62,027 nucleotides of DNA from an uncultured Eubacteriales bacterium (GTDB lineage Bacteria > Bacillota > Clostridia > Oscillospirales > CAG-272). The translations under genes were made by a program, and so were the position numbers. Under the pieces are notes generated by a model that ran no database searches, had not been told where the DNA came from, and saw only the letters and a program-made list of their open reading frames with translations. Where the stretch lies: assembly GCA_900547725.1 (NCBI GenBank), contig URHR01000003.1, positions 1 through 62,027 of the forward strand, in the 5' to 3' direction. This document shows positions 54,701 to 60,775 of the stretch, in pieces (position 1 is the first letter of the stretch; each line of letters starts with the position of its first letter).

Positions 54701-55871
54701 GAACTACGTCCTGACGAATCACATCACGGCGGGCGGCGGCGCTTGGGACGAACACGGGCTTGTCAGCTGGACGGCGATCGGCGCGAACAGCCCGAGAGGT
54801 TTCTCGGGGACTTTCAACGGAAACGGGTATAAAATTTCCGTTTCGGCAAAAGGCGGAACAAAACAAAACTTCGGTCTGTTCTCTAAGATCAGCGGAACGG
54901 TTTACAATCTGTCGGTTGTAGGGTATTTCTCGATAAGCGGCACGACCGACGCGACTGCTCTCGGCGCATTTGCAAGTGAAGTTTCGGAGAGCGGACGAAT
55001 TATCGATTGCGTGAGCTTCGTCAGATTTACCGTTTCCGTAAAAGCAAATCGGAATCTTTCCGTTTCGGGTGCAATCGGCGTGAACAACGGTCTTATAGAC
55101 GGGTTTATGACTTCGGCGAGCGGAGAGATCAACATCGACAGCGACAAAGGGTTTTACGTCGGTTCAACGGTCGGTTCCAACTACGGCACGATGAAAAACG
55201 TCAATCAAAGCGGAAGGGGTGGTTCGGTTTACGTGACGCTTGCAAGAAGTCTGAATTGCAATATCGGCTCGTTCGCGGGCTACAATGCAGGCAGAATCGA
55301 ACATTGTTTCTCGGAAAGAGCGATAACGATAAATCTTTCGCAGGGCGACAACGTATATCTCGAAAACTCCGTTTTGCTCGGCGGGTTTGCGGGTAAAAAC
55401 GACGGGACTATCGAAAACTCGACCACGCTATACGGATACCTTGACTACAACGTGAGCAACCTTACGTTGCTGGGCGAAAAAGGACTGTATCTGTCCTACA
55501 TTTCGTACTCGGAAACGCCGCGTTATATCGTTTATGTTGTCGGTTCTGATAGTCAAGGTCCGACATATACCACAAAATGCGTGATCTATCTTGACGAGAA
55601 AGCTCAAAAGACCGGTTCTACGGAATATGAAGAATACACGCTTTCCGAATTCCGCAAGGCGCATCCTGCCGAAGCGGCAAAGATAGACGCGCTCAGAGGT
55701 TGCATCGTTTTCGACGCATTTGTTCCCGTAAATAACGGTAAAACCGATAACTGCTTCGTTGCGCCGGGCGTGGGAACCGGCAACGGTGTGGAACTCGTTT
55801 CAGGCTGCGGTTTCGACGAATTAAAGTGGAATTTCCTTTTGAGATTGCACAGCACTGTTTATGAACCGTAA
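48729..55871 (+). CDS. Giant exported InlB-repeat / GLUG-repeat protein, 2380 aa
   Basis: One N-terminal hydrophobic segment (VIIILVAALAVLAAVGTVIGIVV) makes it secreted or signal-anchored; no wall anchor at the C-terminus. Residues about 38-180 are two InlB B-repeat/Listeria-Bacteroides modules (TFVTNGGKEI, FADWYYDGEF; then TFVTNGGTEI, FGGWYYDAEY). Similar modules recur between about 1150 and 1970 (FYGWKNAGG, FICWTTVPY, KGETLYARYA). A long middle domain (about 380-780) is unassigned. The C-terminal 350 residues are GLUG-like (FNGNGYKISV, GSFAGYNAG, GGFAGKNDG). G+C falls after about base 49060. Likely surface adhesin; function unproven. RBS GGAGG at 6 bp. Confidence 0.8.
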   Translation: MEIRVKKTVIIILVAALAVLAAVGTVIGIVVSRRGQNPTVTVTVTFVTNGGKEIAPVTLQKGETLTLPTAEKDGRVFADWYYDGEFAQVCPTEITVEKDETLYARYGAVLTFVTNGGTEIEPRTYFEGEEIGTLPVSYKDDFSFGGWYYDAEYSQNVGKKDTIEYALTVYARFSEKSETIRKLTSVKNVSLSPAVKVKTDGIVLHNENISDYISFVSLSGETIDLICRPSENGAFIVEPNKNLSEGMTYSARTLSSLLKFVAVDGNDTESADEVTITTHKEEKEVIEKKTSVHLTSAELAGWEENVYVYMDAGLEKNVNRIVARTEKELKVGSIVTVGEKTTAQDTDYICKVISAGKERMQYVVGSDIKEDEFYVLDVVTPNVDDVYIDIDIYGEKQAQLEGVIKISAETIAENVEKNEGIVMLKSAVRNAIAQSPTITNYTNALSEAEKAAVVAAIAGFEFQKPKVKIDITGTVLAFGIELGGEIRVKNFKVGVSVTIKNRTQVDYRYTICKSGLVTLNPLLWFYTDIQVDLANDFSISLAATVEFADAKDDIHGIIDITDEVEYVMDIAKDGQNKFAEAITGSPLWDDSELEYVDIFSIPLGQIPLPVPVVSLMMEFNVVGSLGARAGLYVEFSHHYVETTTLTNGESADGNNGKPVMHKEFRFLRNTSANEIELSVTLKGQVGFRCGLEAKLSLSVLKLNNVASVYVSFRFGPYIELSGLVNFRYSYDAVNKISETHLYGGMYLEVGLFVNAKIGAKFLVYDVNTDIFDKKIPLYGVGDRLIPLGFVEKQNSPDNPYVIVSRYGGVRMNSVQMKYLDIVTGEEVVDNALRNRYGAQLWYEFELVDAPDYQTKNHSDYVTMNAGTFSVSKKYPYKTLHFVVKAKMLQRHGVYASGIERIFYVEYRNPDGRDYATQYSEFINEYYVGGGSRHSEVLARLAFREGEQVSPPDFTAETLPIRQGYYLDMNDLWEKYYPFLDNRVDSEFDGTFPVVTYENANMLFKGYMIVHTCYYRLKWKQVTYTADFYYPQYSSADVVSENKFLKSAQMLYVPSLRSFIVLTDKITAPDIYGKKYDAFVSTSGLRFTVDYFNVDPDSDLFAGFDMEAGLYPIIRVDTDSDLYRNDFDIIRNGATFVATYTDANVFTETYVLETETFGRVKVEYKPFGYNGKTIRPSPPAGLGIGDEFEQNGNTYVITGYRDINPADEANSRYYSVADMPDVTKNRIYYVLYERKGLSELPVYYVNIVANGQKIGDYGVKQGEPINVALLKLNFSDKTVISRLAGYPLMTLDETIKTYSVVWDEANIPAQMPEGDITVNLTATYTFNELTAEFIVSNPLQRFAGGVRFETKPDGNKVYTAKGKAWIFGSGDETAFYSLPKLNDYFDSDGKKYYAFYGWKNAGGEEYPYGIRMAFVKNEVYTPIFSEKTVLPTIAFVSVGDYGYEYYYKIAEGDFFGKTLAEVIQSEKIAPPVRGDATGIYEYRFRDWGIDETSYVVGSEKDGDGNVKTYIVFKARFNETYKRHTITFEALGGAFPGGEKTLKKVGVYGEDISSVIAGNYSDEKGDFAFICWTTVPYSLDHKVDKEDLKIGNKDATYYAYYSLSPATVTLTFKGRVQTEESDGTGNVYFGGDKTKTELKVSDLYGRGYYLTAGEFAVDSKSKTFVPDYLKWTVDGEELRSAFYNDGYMAYIPFDSNATVEIVFKPATPKIVNLAFVSDGKCFEPDGTIIDGVICNGSMSGFRHVANYYEAYGSTMTAPNVDYYSENYYRFDRWEAKTSDGNSVISVRAGDTITFTEDLVFYGVYVHDTSVKVELTFRADASYGSSEGNGDLVGLKVFDDGSVEIKDYGTAGEKIAFDKIPSCKGMKFVGWRTNDSDEIITPSKLKETVYSAKTTYYAVYEPDAEVYKVVLNAGDGKFADGTTEKEVDRVPFGRLTKELEKPAPNASGLVFSHYENESGYPVTVIEKGETLYARYAKPVSTFEDLLNINLAPEQNYVLTNHITAGGGAWDEHGLVSWTAIGANSPRGFSGTFNGNGYKISVSAKGGTKQNFGLFSKISGTVYNLSVVGYFSISGTTDATALGAFASEVSESGRIIDCVSFVRFTVSVKANRNLSVSGAIGVNNGLIDGFMTSASGEINIDSDKGFYVGSTVGSNYGTMKNVNQSGRGGSVYVTLARSLNCNIGSFAGYNAGRIEHCFSERAITINLSQGDNVYLENSVLLGGFAGKNDGTIENSTTLYGYLDYNVSNLTLLGEKGLYLSYISYSETPRYIVYVVGSDSQGPTYTTKCVIYLDEKAQKTGSTEYEEYTLSEFRKAHPAEAAKIDALRGCIVFDAFVPVNNGKTDNCFVAPGVGTGNGVELVSGCGFDELKWNFLLRLHSTVYEP

Positions 55872-55876
55872 AAGAC

Positions 55877-55897
55877 GGCGGCAGAATTTCTGCCGCC
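55877..55897 (+). terminator. Hairpin just after the giant gene
   Basis: GGCGGCAGAA and TTCTGCCGCC form a perfect 10-bp stem with a one-base centre, six bases after the stop codon. Confidence 0.5.
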
Positions 55898-55911
55898 AAA
55901 GACTGCAGACC

Positions 55912-55957
55912 AAAAAGCACTCACACCGAAGCAATAGCCGAGGTGTGAGCGCTTTTT
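55912..55957. terminator. Bidirectional rho-independent terminator
   Basis: AAAAAGC-A-CTCACACC pairs with GGTGTGAG-C-GCTTTTT (15 bp plus a mismatch), with A- and T-tracts on the two sides. Confidence 0.85.
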
Positions 55958-56138
55958 CGATTTTTATGCGGGCGTCGTTGCGGAATCAGCTGATAAGTCC
56001 GTTTTCAATGTGACGGAACTGCTCGCTGCGGCGGCGGACGGCGGAAAAATCGCTGTTGCTGCCGGGTTTGGTCAGACTGTGCAAAATCTTTGTAAAACGC
56101 TTGTAAAATATGCCGAATGCGACGCTGTTGCACAATAA
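55938..56138 (+). pseudogene. Possible coding remnant without start
   Basis: A frame open for 66 codons lacks a start codon or ribosome site but has protein-like composition (FNVTELLAAAADGGKIAVAA, then FGQTVQNLCKTLVKYAE) and ends at 56138. It begins inside the terminator. I could not assign a family; it may be chance. Confidence 0.2.
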
Positions 56139-56176
56139 GAAGCGACAAAATGCTAAATTCTGATGTCATTCTGTTA

Positions 56177-56205
56177 TTGAAAATGAGGTGAAAATGTGAT
56201 ATGTT
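56177..56205 (+). promoter_or_regulatory. Promoter upstream of gene scar and GDPD gene
   Basis: TTGAAA (56177-56182), 17-bp spacer, TATGTT (56200-56205) with an extended -10 TG. Confidence 0.55.
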
Positions 56206-56209
56206 ATAA

Positions 56210-56449
56210 ATGAATCCCGGCGGTTTACCACGGGAAAACTTCTACGGCGCGTACACCAAGGACGATCTGCCGGAGGATCTGAACTACGGCGGGAAGACTG
56301 TTACTATCTTTGTGGATGCCGCGCACGCGGACGGTGTGCGGAAATTTGCCGTTCTGACCGATGACGCCGCCTGCAATACCTCCGACCACTGCCCGGTGAT
56401 GATTGAGTGGGAGACTGACAGATTCCCTTTTTCCAAAAAAGGAGCAGAA
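56210..56449 (+). pseudogene. In-frame scar of two gene fragments (SBP start + EEP-domain end)
   Basis: The first ~35 codons (FYGAYTKDDLPEDLNYGGKT) resemble the start of the mature part of a solute-binding lipoprotein. The next ~35 (KFAVLTDDAACNTSDHCPVM) look like the C-terminal end of an endonuclease/exonuclease/phosphatase protein, where the SDH motif is catalytic. Neither domain is complete and no signal peptide remains. The frame continues without stop into the GDPD gene, so a 621-residue fusion is formally possible, but GDPD has its own ribosome site. Confidence 0.5.
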
Positions 56450-58075
56450 ATGAAACCAATGAAACCATTGTATGAAAGCCGCAAGGCAAGTTTTGAGCGG
56501 GCTGTTTACCGCCCGAATTCCAATGTCATCGCACCGCCTGTCGCCGCGGTTTTTGCCACAGGGGCGTTGGGGGAGCGGATGAAACAGGAGCCGCCGCAGA
56601 CTGTCTTTTTTCGTGTTTTTCCGGATCTGACGGTGAAAGACGGTGCCGGTGTTCCGGTCGGAACGCTTTATGACTGTCTGGACAGCACCCGAAGCGCGGT
56701 TCCGGTGCTGTACCTTGACGATCTGTCGGTCTCGCAGGCGCTGGTTTCCTTCGTCTGGGAGAATGCACTGGGAGACGCGGCGCTGTGCGTTCCGATTGCG
56801 TTGGCAAAGCAGGCGGAGGAGCTTTTTCTCCGCGTGCCGCATCTGCGCAGAATTCTGGACTGCCGCGCCGTCGGTGTCGGTGCCGACTGGTTTGCCGTTT
56901 CGGAGCGGGCGTGGTCGGTGGGGGCTGTCGGGCTGTTGATTTCGGCAGATCAGACCGATTGGGATACGCTGAATCTGCTGCACGAGCGCGGGCACAGCAT
57001 CTGGTGCGATGCGGCAGGGCAGGAGGCGGCTGCGATTTTTGCGGGGGCGGACGGCATTCTGACCGATTCCCCCGCGCGGGTATACGGCATTTTAGGGGCG
57101 CTCCCGGAGCATTCCCGCACGCGGCGCTACCGCCTTCTGGCGCACAAGGGCTACCAGGACGAATACCGCCTGCCGGAAAACTCGATCCGGGCGGTGGTGC
57201 GCGGCGCGGAGCTGGGGCTGGACGGCGCGGAGATTGATATCAAACTGACGCGGGACGGCATTCCGTTCGTCATTCATAATCCAACCACCAAAGCAATGCT
57301 GACCGGCGAGGAGCGGGTGGTGGAAACGTTGACGGCGGCGGAGCTGGAGGCACGCGAGCGTACCGATTTTCCGGGCGAGCGAACCGACCGGCTGGAGAAA
57401 ATGCTGGCTGCGGTTTCCTGCCGCCCGCACTATCCGGTGTTTGTGGAATTCAAGCCGGCACAGAAGTTTTACCACATTGAGCGGATGGCGCACGCGGTGC
57501 GGGAGATTCTTGCGCGGACGGGCACGGAACGGGGCGTTGTGGTGCTTGGCGAGGCTGACGAGATGCGCTGTCTTGCAAATCTGCTTCCGGGACAGCCGAA
57601 GCTTGCCGGCGTTTGGGAGAAGCCGCAGCCGCCCGAAACGCCCGCGGAGGCAACCGAACTGCTCTGGCGGCTCTGGAGCCGGGTTGCGGATGCGCCGGCG
57701 GGGCTTTGCGTGGAGGACGTAATGGTCAACCGGCTGTTTGCCGAGGAAGCGGCATTGCGCGGCATCCGTGTGGTGGTGTGGACGCGAAGCTGGTATTCTT
57801 CGCCTTCGCTTTGGGAAAACGACGGCGAGCGGTCGGACGAGGGCTTTCTGGACGGCTACAGCGCAACGATTTCCGATCACGCCGACAAATACCTGCACAT
57901 CCCGCTCCGGCTGGAAGCGGCGGGAGACCGTGTGGCGGCTGTCATGCGGGACGGAACGAGCCATGCGGTACCGGAGGCGGAATGGTTTGCTTTGCCGGAC
58001 GGCACGCGGATTCCGGGGGTGCGCGTTGCTCTCCCGACGGGGAAATATTTTTACCTGTTTGGGCAGGCAATTTAA
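56450..58075 (+). CDS. Glycerophosphodiester phosphodiesterase-family protein
   Basis: A 541-residue protein. The C-terminal domain (about 230-480) is GDPD: LAHKGYQDEYRLPENS (His and Asn of the active site), GAEIDIKLTRDGIPFVIHN and VFVEFKP. The N-terminal ~225 residues look like a second, degenerate TIM barrel of the same type (VLYLDDLSVSQAL, ADGILTDSPARVYGIL) without the HxG..PEN motif. Cytoplasmic. Start at 56450 has AAAGGAG at 6 bp; the coding start repeats ATGAAACCA (MKPMKP). Confidence 0.75.
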   Translation: MKPMKPLYESRKASFERAVYRPNSNVIAPPVAAVFATGALGERMKQEPPQTVFFRVFPDLTVKDGAGVPVGTLYDCLDSTRSAVPVLYLDDLSVSQALVSFVWENALGDAALCVPIALAKQAEELFLRVPHLRRILDCRAVGVGADWFAVSERAWSVGAVGLLISADQTDWDTLNLLHERGHSIWCDAAGQEAAAIFAGADGILTDSPARVYGILGALPEHSRTRRYRLLAHKGYQDEYRLPENSIRAVVRGAELGLDGAEIDIKLTRDGIPFVIHNPTTKAMLTGEERVVETLTAAELEARERTDFPGERTDRLEKMLAAVSCRPHYPVFVEFKPAQKFYHIERMAHAVREILARTGTERGVVVLGEADEMRCLANLLPGQPKLAGVWEKPQPPETPAEATELLWRLWSRVADAPAGLCVEDVMVNRLFAEEAALRGIRVVVWTRSWYSSPSLWENDGERSDEGFLDGYSATISDHADKYLHIPLRLEAAGDRVAAVMRDGTSHAVPEAEWFALPDGTRIPGVRVALPTGKYFYLFGQAI

Positions 58076-58158
58076 CAGTTTGTTCTTCTATTGCGGGCGG
58101 GATTGTGATATGATAATTTCAGTGTACGGATTGTGAAAAGAGCAAAGGGGATGCGCCT

Positions 58159-59139
58159 ATGAAATGTTCCTATATCCGGCAGACGTCGGAATTTTCCCAA
58201 TTCTGTTATCTGAAAAGTCCCGCCGAATTCGACACGCCGGCGGACGGGCAGCGGTACTACAAAAACATGGTGTTCCTCACCAACCCGAATGACGCGGAGG
58301 CGGAGCTTTTTGTGGAGTCGTTGGGGTATGAGATTTCCGACCCGAAAAAGAATCTGATCAACCGGCTCTATCCGCATTCGATGATTATCCACTATATTGT
58401 GGGCGGTCACGGCTTTTTCAACGGCAAGCCGATTGCCCGCGGGGACTGCGTGGTAGCGGAATGCAACAAGCCGCACACCCTGCGCACCGATCCGGAGGAC
58501 ACGCTGGAATTCTATTGGGTCATGCTGCGAAGCCGTCAGACTCCGGACACCTCCCGCTGGGGGCTTCCGAAAGGACAGGAAATCTTCCGGTACGGTTTTG
58601 AGGAGGATATGCGAAGGATTTTTCGGGAGATGCTTTATTTCGACCGTCACGACTGCGAACCCTACTGGTTCTATATGGGAAAGCTGTACGAGCTGATTGC
58701 GTTCCACACTAGCGTCAGGATTGAGAAGGCGGAGGAGGAAAAGACCGACTACCGCTTCAGTCACACCATTTCCTTTGCCATGCGGATGTGGGAGCAGACC
58801 AACTATCAGCTTTCGGTGGAGGACATTGCGCGCTCGCTCGGCTTTTCACGCAAGTATTTCAGCGCTGTTTTCCGGAAGTACGTTGGGATTACGCCGCAGG
58901 ACTATGTAGTGGACCGCCGAAACCGGATGGCAAAGATCCGGCTGGATGCGGGAGAGAGCAACCTCAAAACGCTGGCGTATCAGCTGGGGTACAGCGATTA
59001 CTCCTCGTTTTCGCGGGCATTCAAGCGTGCGGTCGGCATTTCTCCGCAGGAATACCAGCGGCAGGCGCAGAACGGCACCGGGCATCCGGACTGCAGGGAC
59101 GAACGCGGGGCTTCAGCCGACAAAGAGAAGGGGAGCTGA
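58159..59139 (+). CDS. AraC-family transcriptional regulator
   Basis: A 326-residue regulator: N-terminal cupin-like domain (IIHYIVGGHGFFNGKPIARG, ECNKPHTLRTD) and C-terminal AraC HTH (about 200-300: VEDIARSLGFSRKYFSAVFR and LKTLAYQLGYSDYSSFSRAF). AAAGGGG precedes the start. It is followed within 1 bp by a truncated phosphoesterase gene, which may have been its target partner. Confidence 0.88.
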   Translation: MKCSYIRQTSEFSQFCYLKSPAEFDTPADGQRYYKNMVFLTNPNDAEAELFVESLGYEISDPKKNLINRLYPHSMIIHYIVGGHGFFNGKPIARGDCVVAECNKPHTLRTDPEDTLEFYWVMLRSRQTPDTSRWGLPKGQEIFRYGFEEDMRRIFREMLYFDRHDCEPYWFYMGKLYELIAFHTSVRIEKAEEEKTDYRFSHTISFAMRMWEQTNYQLSVEDIARSLGFSRKYFSAVFRKYVGITPQDYVVDRRNRMAKIRLDAGESNLKTLAYQLGYSDYSSFSRAFKRAVGISPQEYQRQAQNGTGHPDCRDERGASADKEKGS

Positions 59140-59140
59140 C

Positions 59141-59260
59141 ATGAAAATCGGGGTATTTGCCGATCCGCATGATTGCGGCAGCGAGGTGCTCTGCCGAACG
59201 CGCCGACCGCGGCTTTCCTATGAAAAGGTGCGGCAGGTGATGGAGGCATCCCGTATCTGA
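59141..59260 (+). pseudogene. Truncated metallophosphoesterase gene (39 codons)
   Basis: The frame begins with a good ribosome site (GGGGAG) and MKIGVFADPHD, the first metal-binding motif of calcineurin-like phosphoesterases, continues with SYEKVRQVMEA, and stops at codon 40. All later motifs (GD, GNHD, GHTH) are missing, so this is a 5' fragment left by deletion. A terminator follows 60 bp later. Confidence 0.6.
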
Positions 59261-59319
59261 CCGTTCCCGCGCTCTGCGAGGGAGAGGCGATACCTTGCCG
59301 GATTCTGGAAATCTGAAGC

Positions 59320-59354
59320 AAAAAGGCTTTGAGACAACACTCAAAGCCTTTTTT
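59320..59354. terminator. Bidirectional rho-independent terminator
   Basis: AAAAAGGCTTTGAG and CTCAAAGCCTTTTTT form a near-perfect 14-bp stem with short loop; A- and T-tracts are part of it. Confidence 0.85.
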
Positions 59355-59404
59355 GCGGTTATAGGGGATTGCCCGGAGTGGATGTCGGAGCGGTCGCTGT
59401 AACT

Positions 59405-59518
59405 GTCGCCCGAAAAAAGGAACAAAAGCCGTTCGATCTGCCGCCCGCCGATTCGGATATGCTCCGGATTTACGCCTGCCTTGTGAAGCGGCGCGGGATC
59501 GACCGCGATGTCATGTTC
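59405..59518 (+). pseudogene. Fragment of a DUF3991/TOPRIM mobile-element protein
   Basis: The frame reads KPFDLPPADSDMLRIYACLV followed by KRRGIDRDVM, closely like the DUF3991 segment of primase/mobilisation proteins carried by clostridial conjugative elements (typical form LPPANSDMRRVYAYL..RGIDRDV). Only about 35 codons survive; the match breaks where the adjacent leftward SDR gene ends. There is no start codon. It marks the edge of a former integrated element. Confidence 0.5.
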
Positions 59519-60350
59519 AGACGCCGCTGTAGGCGTTGAAGCCGCCGTCAACCGGGACGATCACTCCGGTGACAAAGCCGCTGGCATCGTCCGAGGCGAG
59601 CCAGAGGAGCGTGCCGATGAGGTCGCTCACCTCTCCGAAGCGTTTCTGCGGAGTTGCGGCAAGAATCTTGCCCGTGCGCGCCGTGGGATTGCCGTCCGCG
59701 TCAAACAGCAGAGCGCGGTTCTGGTTGGTCACAAAGAACCCGGGTGCAATGGCATTGACGCGGATGCCGCAGGGGGCGAAGTGAACCGCGAGCCACTCGG
59801 TAAAGTTGGAAATCCCCGCCTTTGCCGCGCTGTACGCAGGAATTTTGGTCAGGGGTCGGAAGGCGTTCATCGATGAAATATTGATGATGTTTCCGCCGGT
59901 CTGCACCATGTCCTTCGCGAACACCTGCGTGACCAGAAATGCCGAGGTGATGTTCAGGTCGAACACGAACTTCAGCCCCGATTCCTCCAAGCCGAAAAAG
60001 GACTTGACGGTATCATCGGTCTCCGGGGTCATCGTCTCATTGTCGCAGGTCGCGCGCGGATTGTTCCCGCCGGCGCCGTTGATGAGGAAATTCACCCTGC
60101 CGAACGCCTGATGCACCCGTTCCGCCGCCGCTTCAATGCTCGCCTTGTCAAGGCAATTCGTGCCGACGGCAATCGCGTTTTCACCGATTTCATCCGCGAC
60201 CGCCTTCGCCGCCGCCTCGTTGATGTCCAGAAGCGCCACCTTTGCTCCGCACGCCGCCAGCGCCCGGCAGAATTCGCTCATCAGCACCCCGCCCGCGCCG
60301 GTTACGGCAACCACTTTATCCGAGAGGTCGATTTGATACGGTAGTTTCAT
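59517..60350 (-). CDS. uxuB: SDR-type D-mannonate oxidoreductase / fructuronate reductase
   Basis: A 277-residue short-chain dehydrogenase: Rossmann glycine motif VTGAGGVLMSEF (about 16-27), INGAGGNNPRATC (about 92-104), catalytic Ser in NISSMNAFRPL and Tyr-x3-Lys in YSAAK. The NGAGGN and MNAFRPLTKIPAYSAAKAG blocks are characteristic of the SDR-type UxuB that reduces fructuronate to mannonate. Together with uxaC it would open the glucuronate branch, though mannonate dehydratase (uxuA) is not in the window. A KduD-like role is the main alternative. Start follows AAAGGAG and leader element copy D. Confidence 0.8.
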   Translation of the reverse strand: MKLPYQIDLSDKVVAVTGAGGVLMSEFCRALAACGAKVALLDINEAAAKAVADEIGENAIAVGTNCLDKASIEAAAERVHQAFGRVNFLINGAGGNNPRATCDNETMTPETDDTVKSFFGLEESGLKFVFDLNITSAFLVTQVFAKDMVQTGGNIINISSMNAFRPLTKIPAYSAAKAGISNFTEWLAVHFAPCGIRVNAIAPGFFVTNQNRALLFDADGNPTARTGKILAATPQKRFGEVSDLIGTLLWLASDDASGFVTGVIVPVDGGFNAYSGV

Positions 60351-60364
60351 TGTTTCTCCTTTCT

Positions 60365-60455
60365 AAGACCTTGGGACTCTGTCCCAACCCCTGCTTAGGG
60401 GACTTCTTAAGGAGAAGTCCCCTAAGAACCTTCAAGACCTTCCATGAGGGGGCTT
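60365..60455 (-). repeat. Two-hairpin leader element, copy D (before uxuB)
   Basis: Read leftward: hairpin I with perfect 14-bp arms (CTTAGGGGACTTCT 60394-60407; AGAAGTCCCCTAAG 60413-60426), hairpin II TTGGGAC-AGA-GTCCCAA (60371-60387), GGTCTT, then the ribosome site 6 bp on. Confidence 0.8.
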
Positions 60456-60460
60456 CGGCG

Positions 60461-60775
60461 TAGCTATTTTTATAATACAAATTCTGTACCTTCATTCTCC
60501 CCCTCCAATCCAAACAAATTACAACCAACCAAACGAGCGCGATAGCCGCACTCCGGGAGGCATCCCTCCCAAATCCGAAAATAACTTTCCTCCCCGCGGC
60601 AACCAAATCTTTCCCAAAAGAGAGTACCACTTCAATCCCCGCACCACCAAACAGACAGTGCTGTTTGTGCGGTTGCCGTGGGGAGGAAAGTTAGGGGAGA
60701 TGAGGGAGGTTTGGAGGGAGAAGGACACCCTCCGAAAGGGGGTCCTTCTTCCTCCAAGGTCTTCCCCCTCACCCC
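60461..60775. other. Gene-free interval between dnaN and uxuB with long inverted repeat
   Basis: A 22-bp inverted repeat (arms 60583-60604 and 60671-60692, one G-T mismatch) encloses 66 bp with an inner ACAG/CTGT palindrome. A second hairpin (AAGGAC.CCC/GGGTCCTT, about 60721-60748) lies beyond the dnaN stop. A weak minus-strand TATAAA (about 60470) may be the uxuB -10. No DnaA-box cluster was seen. Confidence 0.55.

Noticed and set aside
60351..60775. Replication origin next to dnaN
   Set aside because: No cluster of DnaA boxes (TTATCCACA-like) or AT-rich unwinding region was seen; the interval is dominated by inverted repeats.
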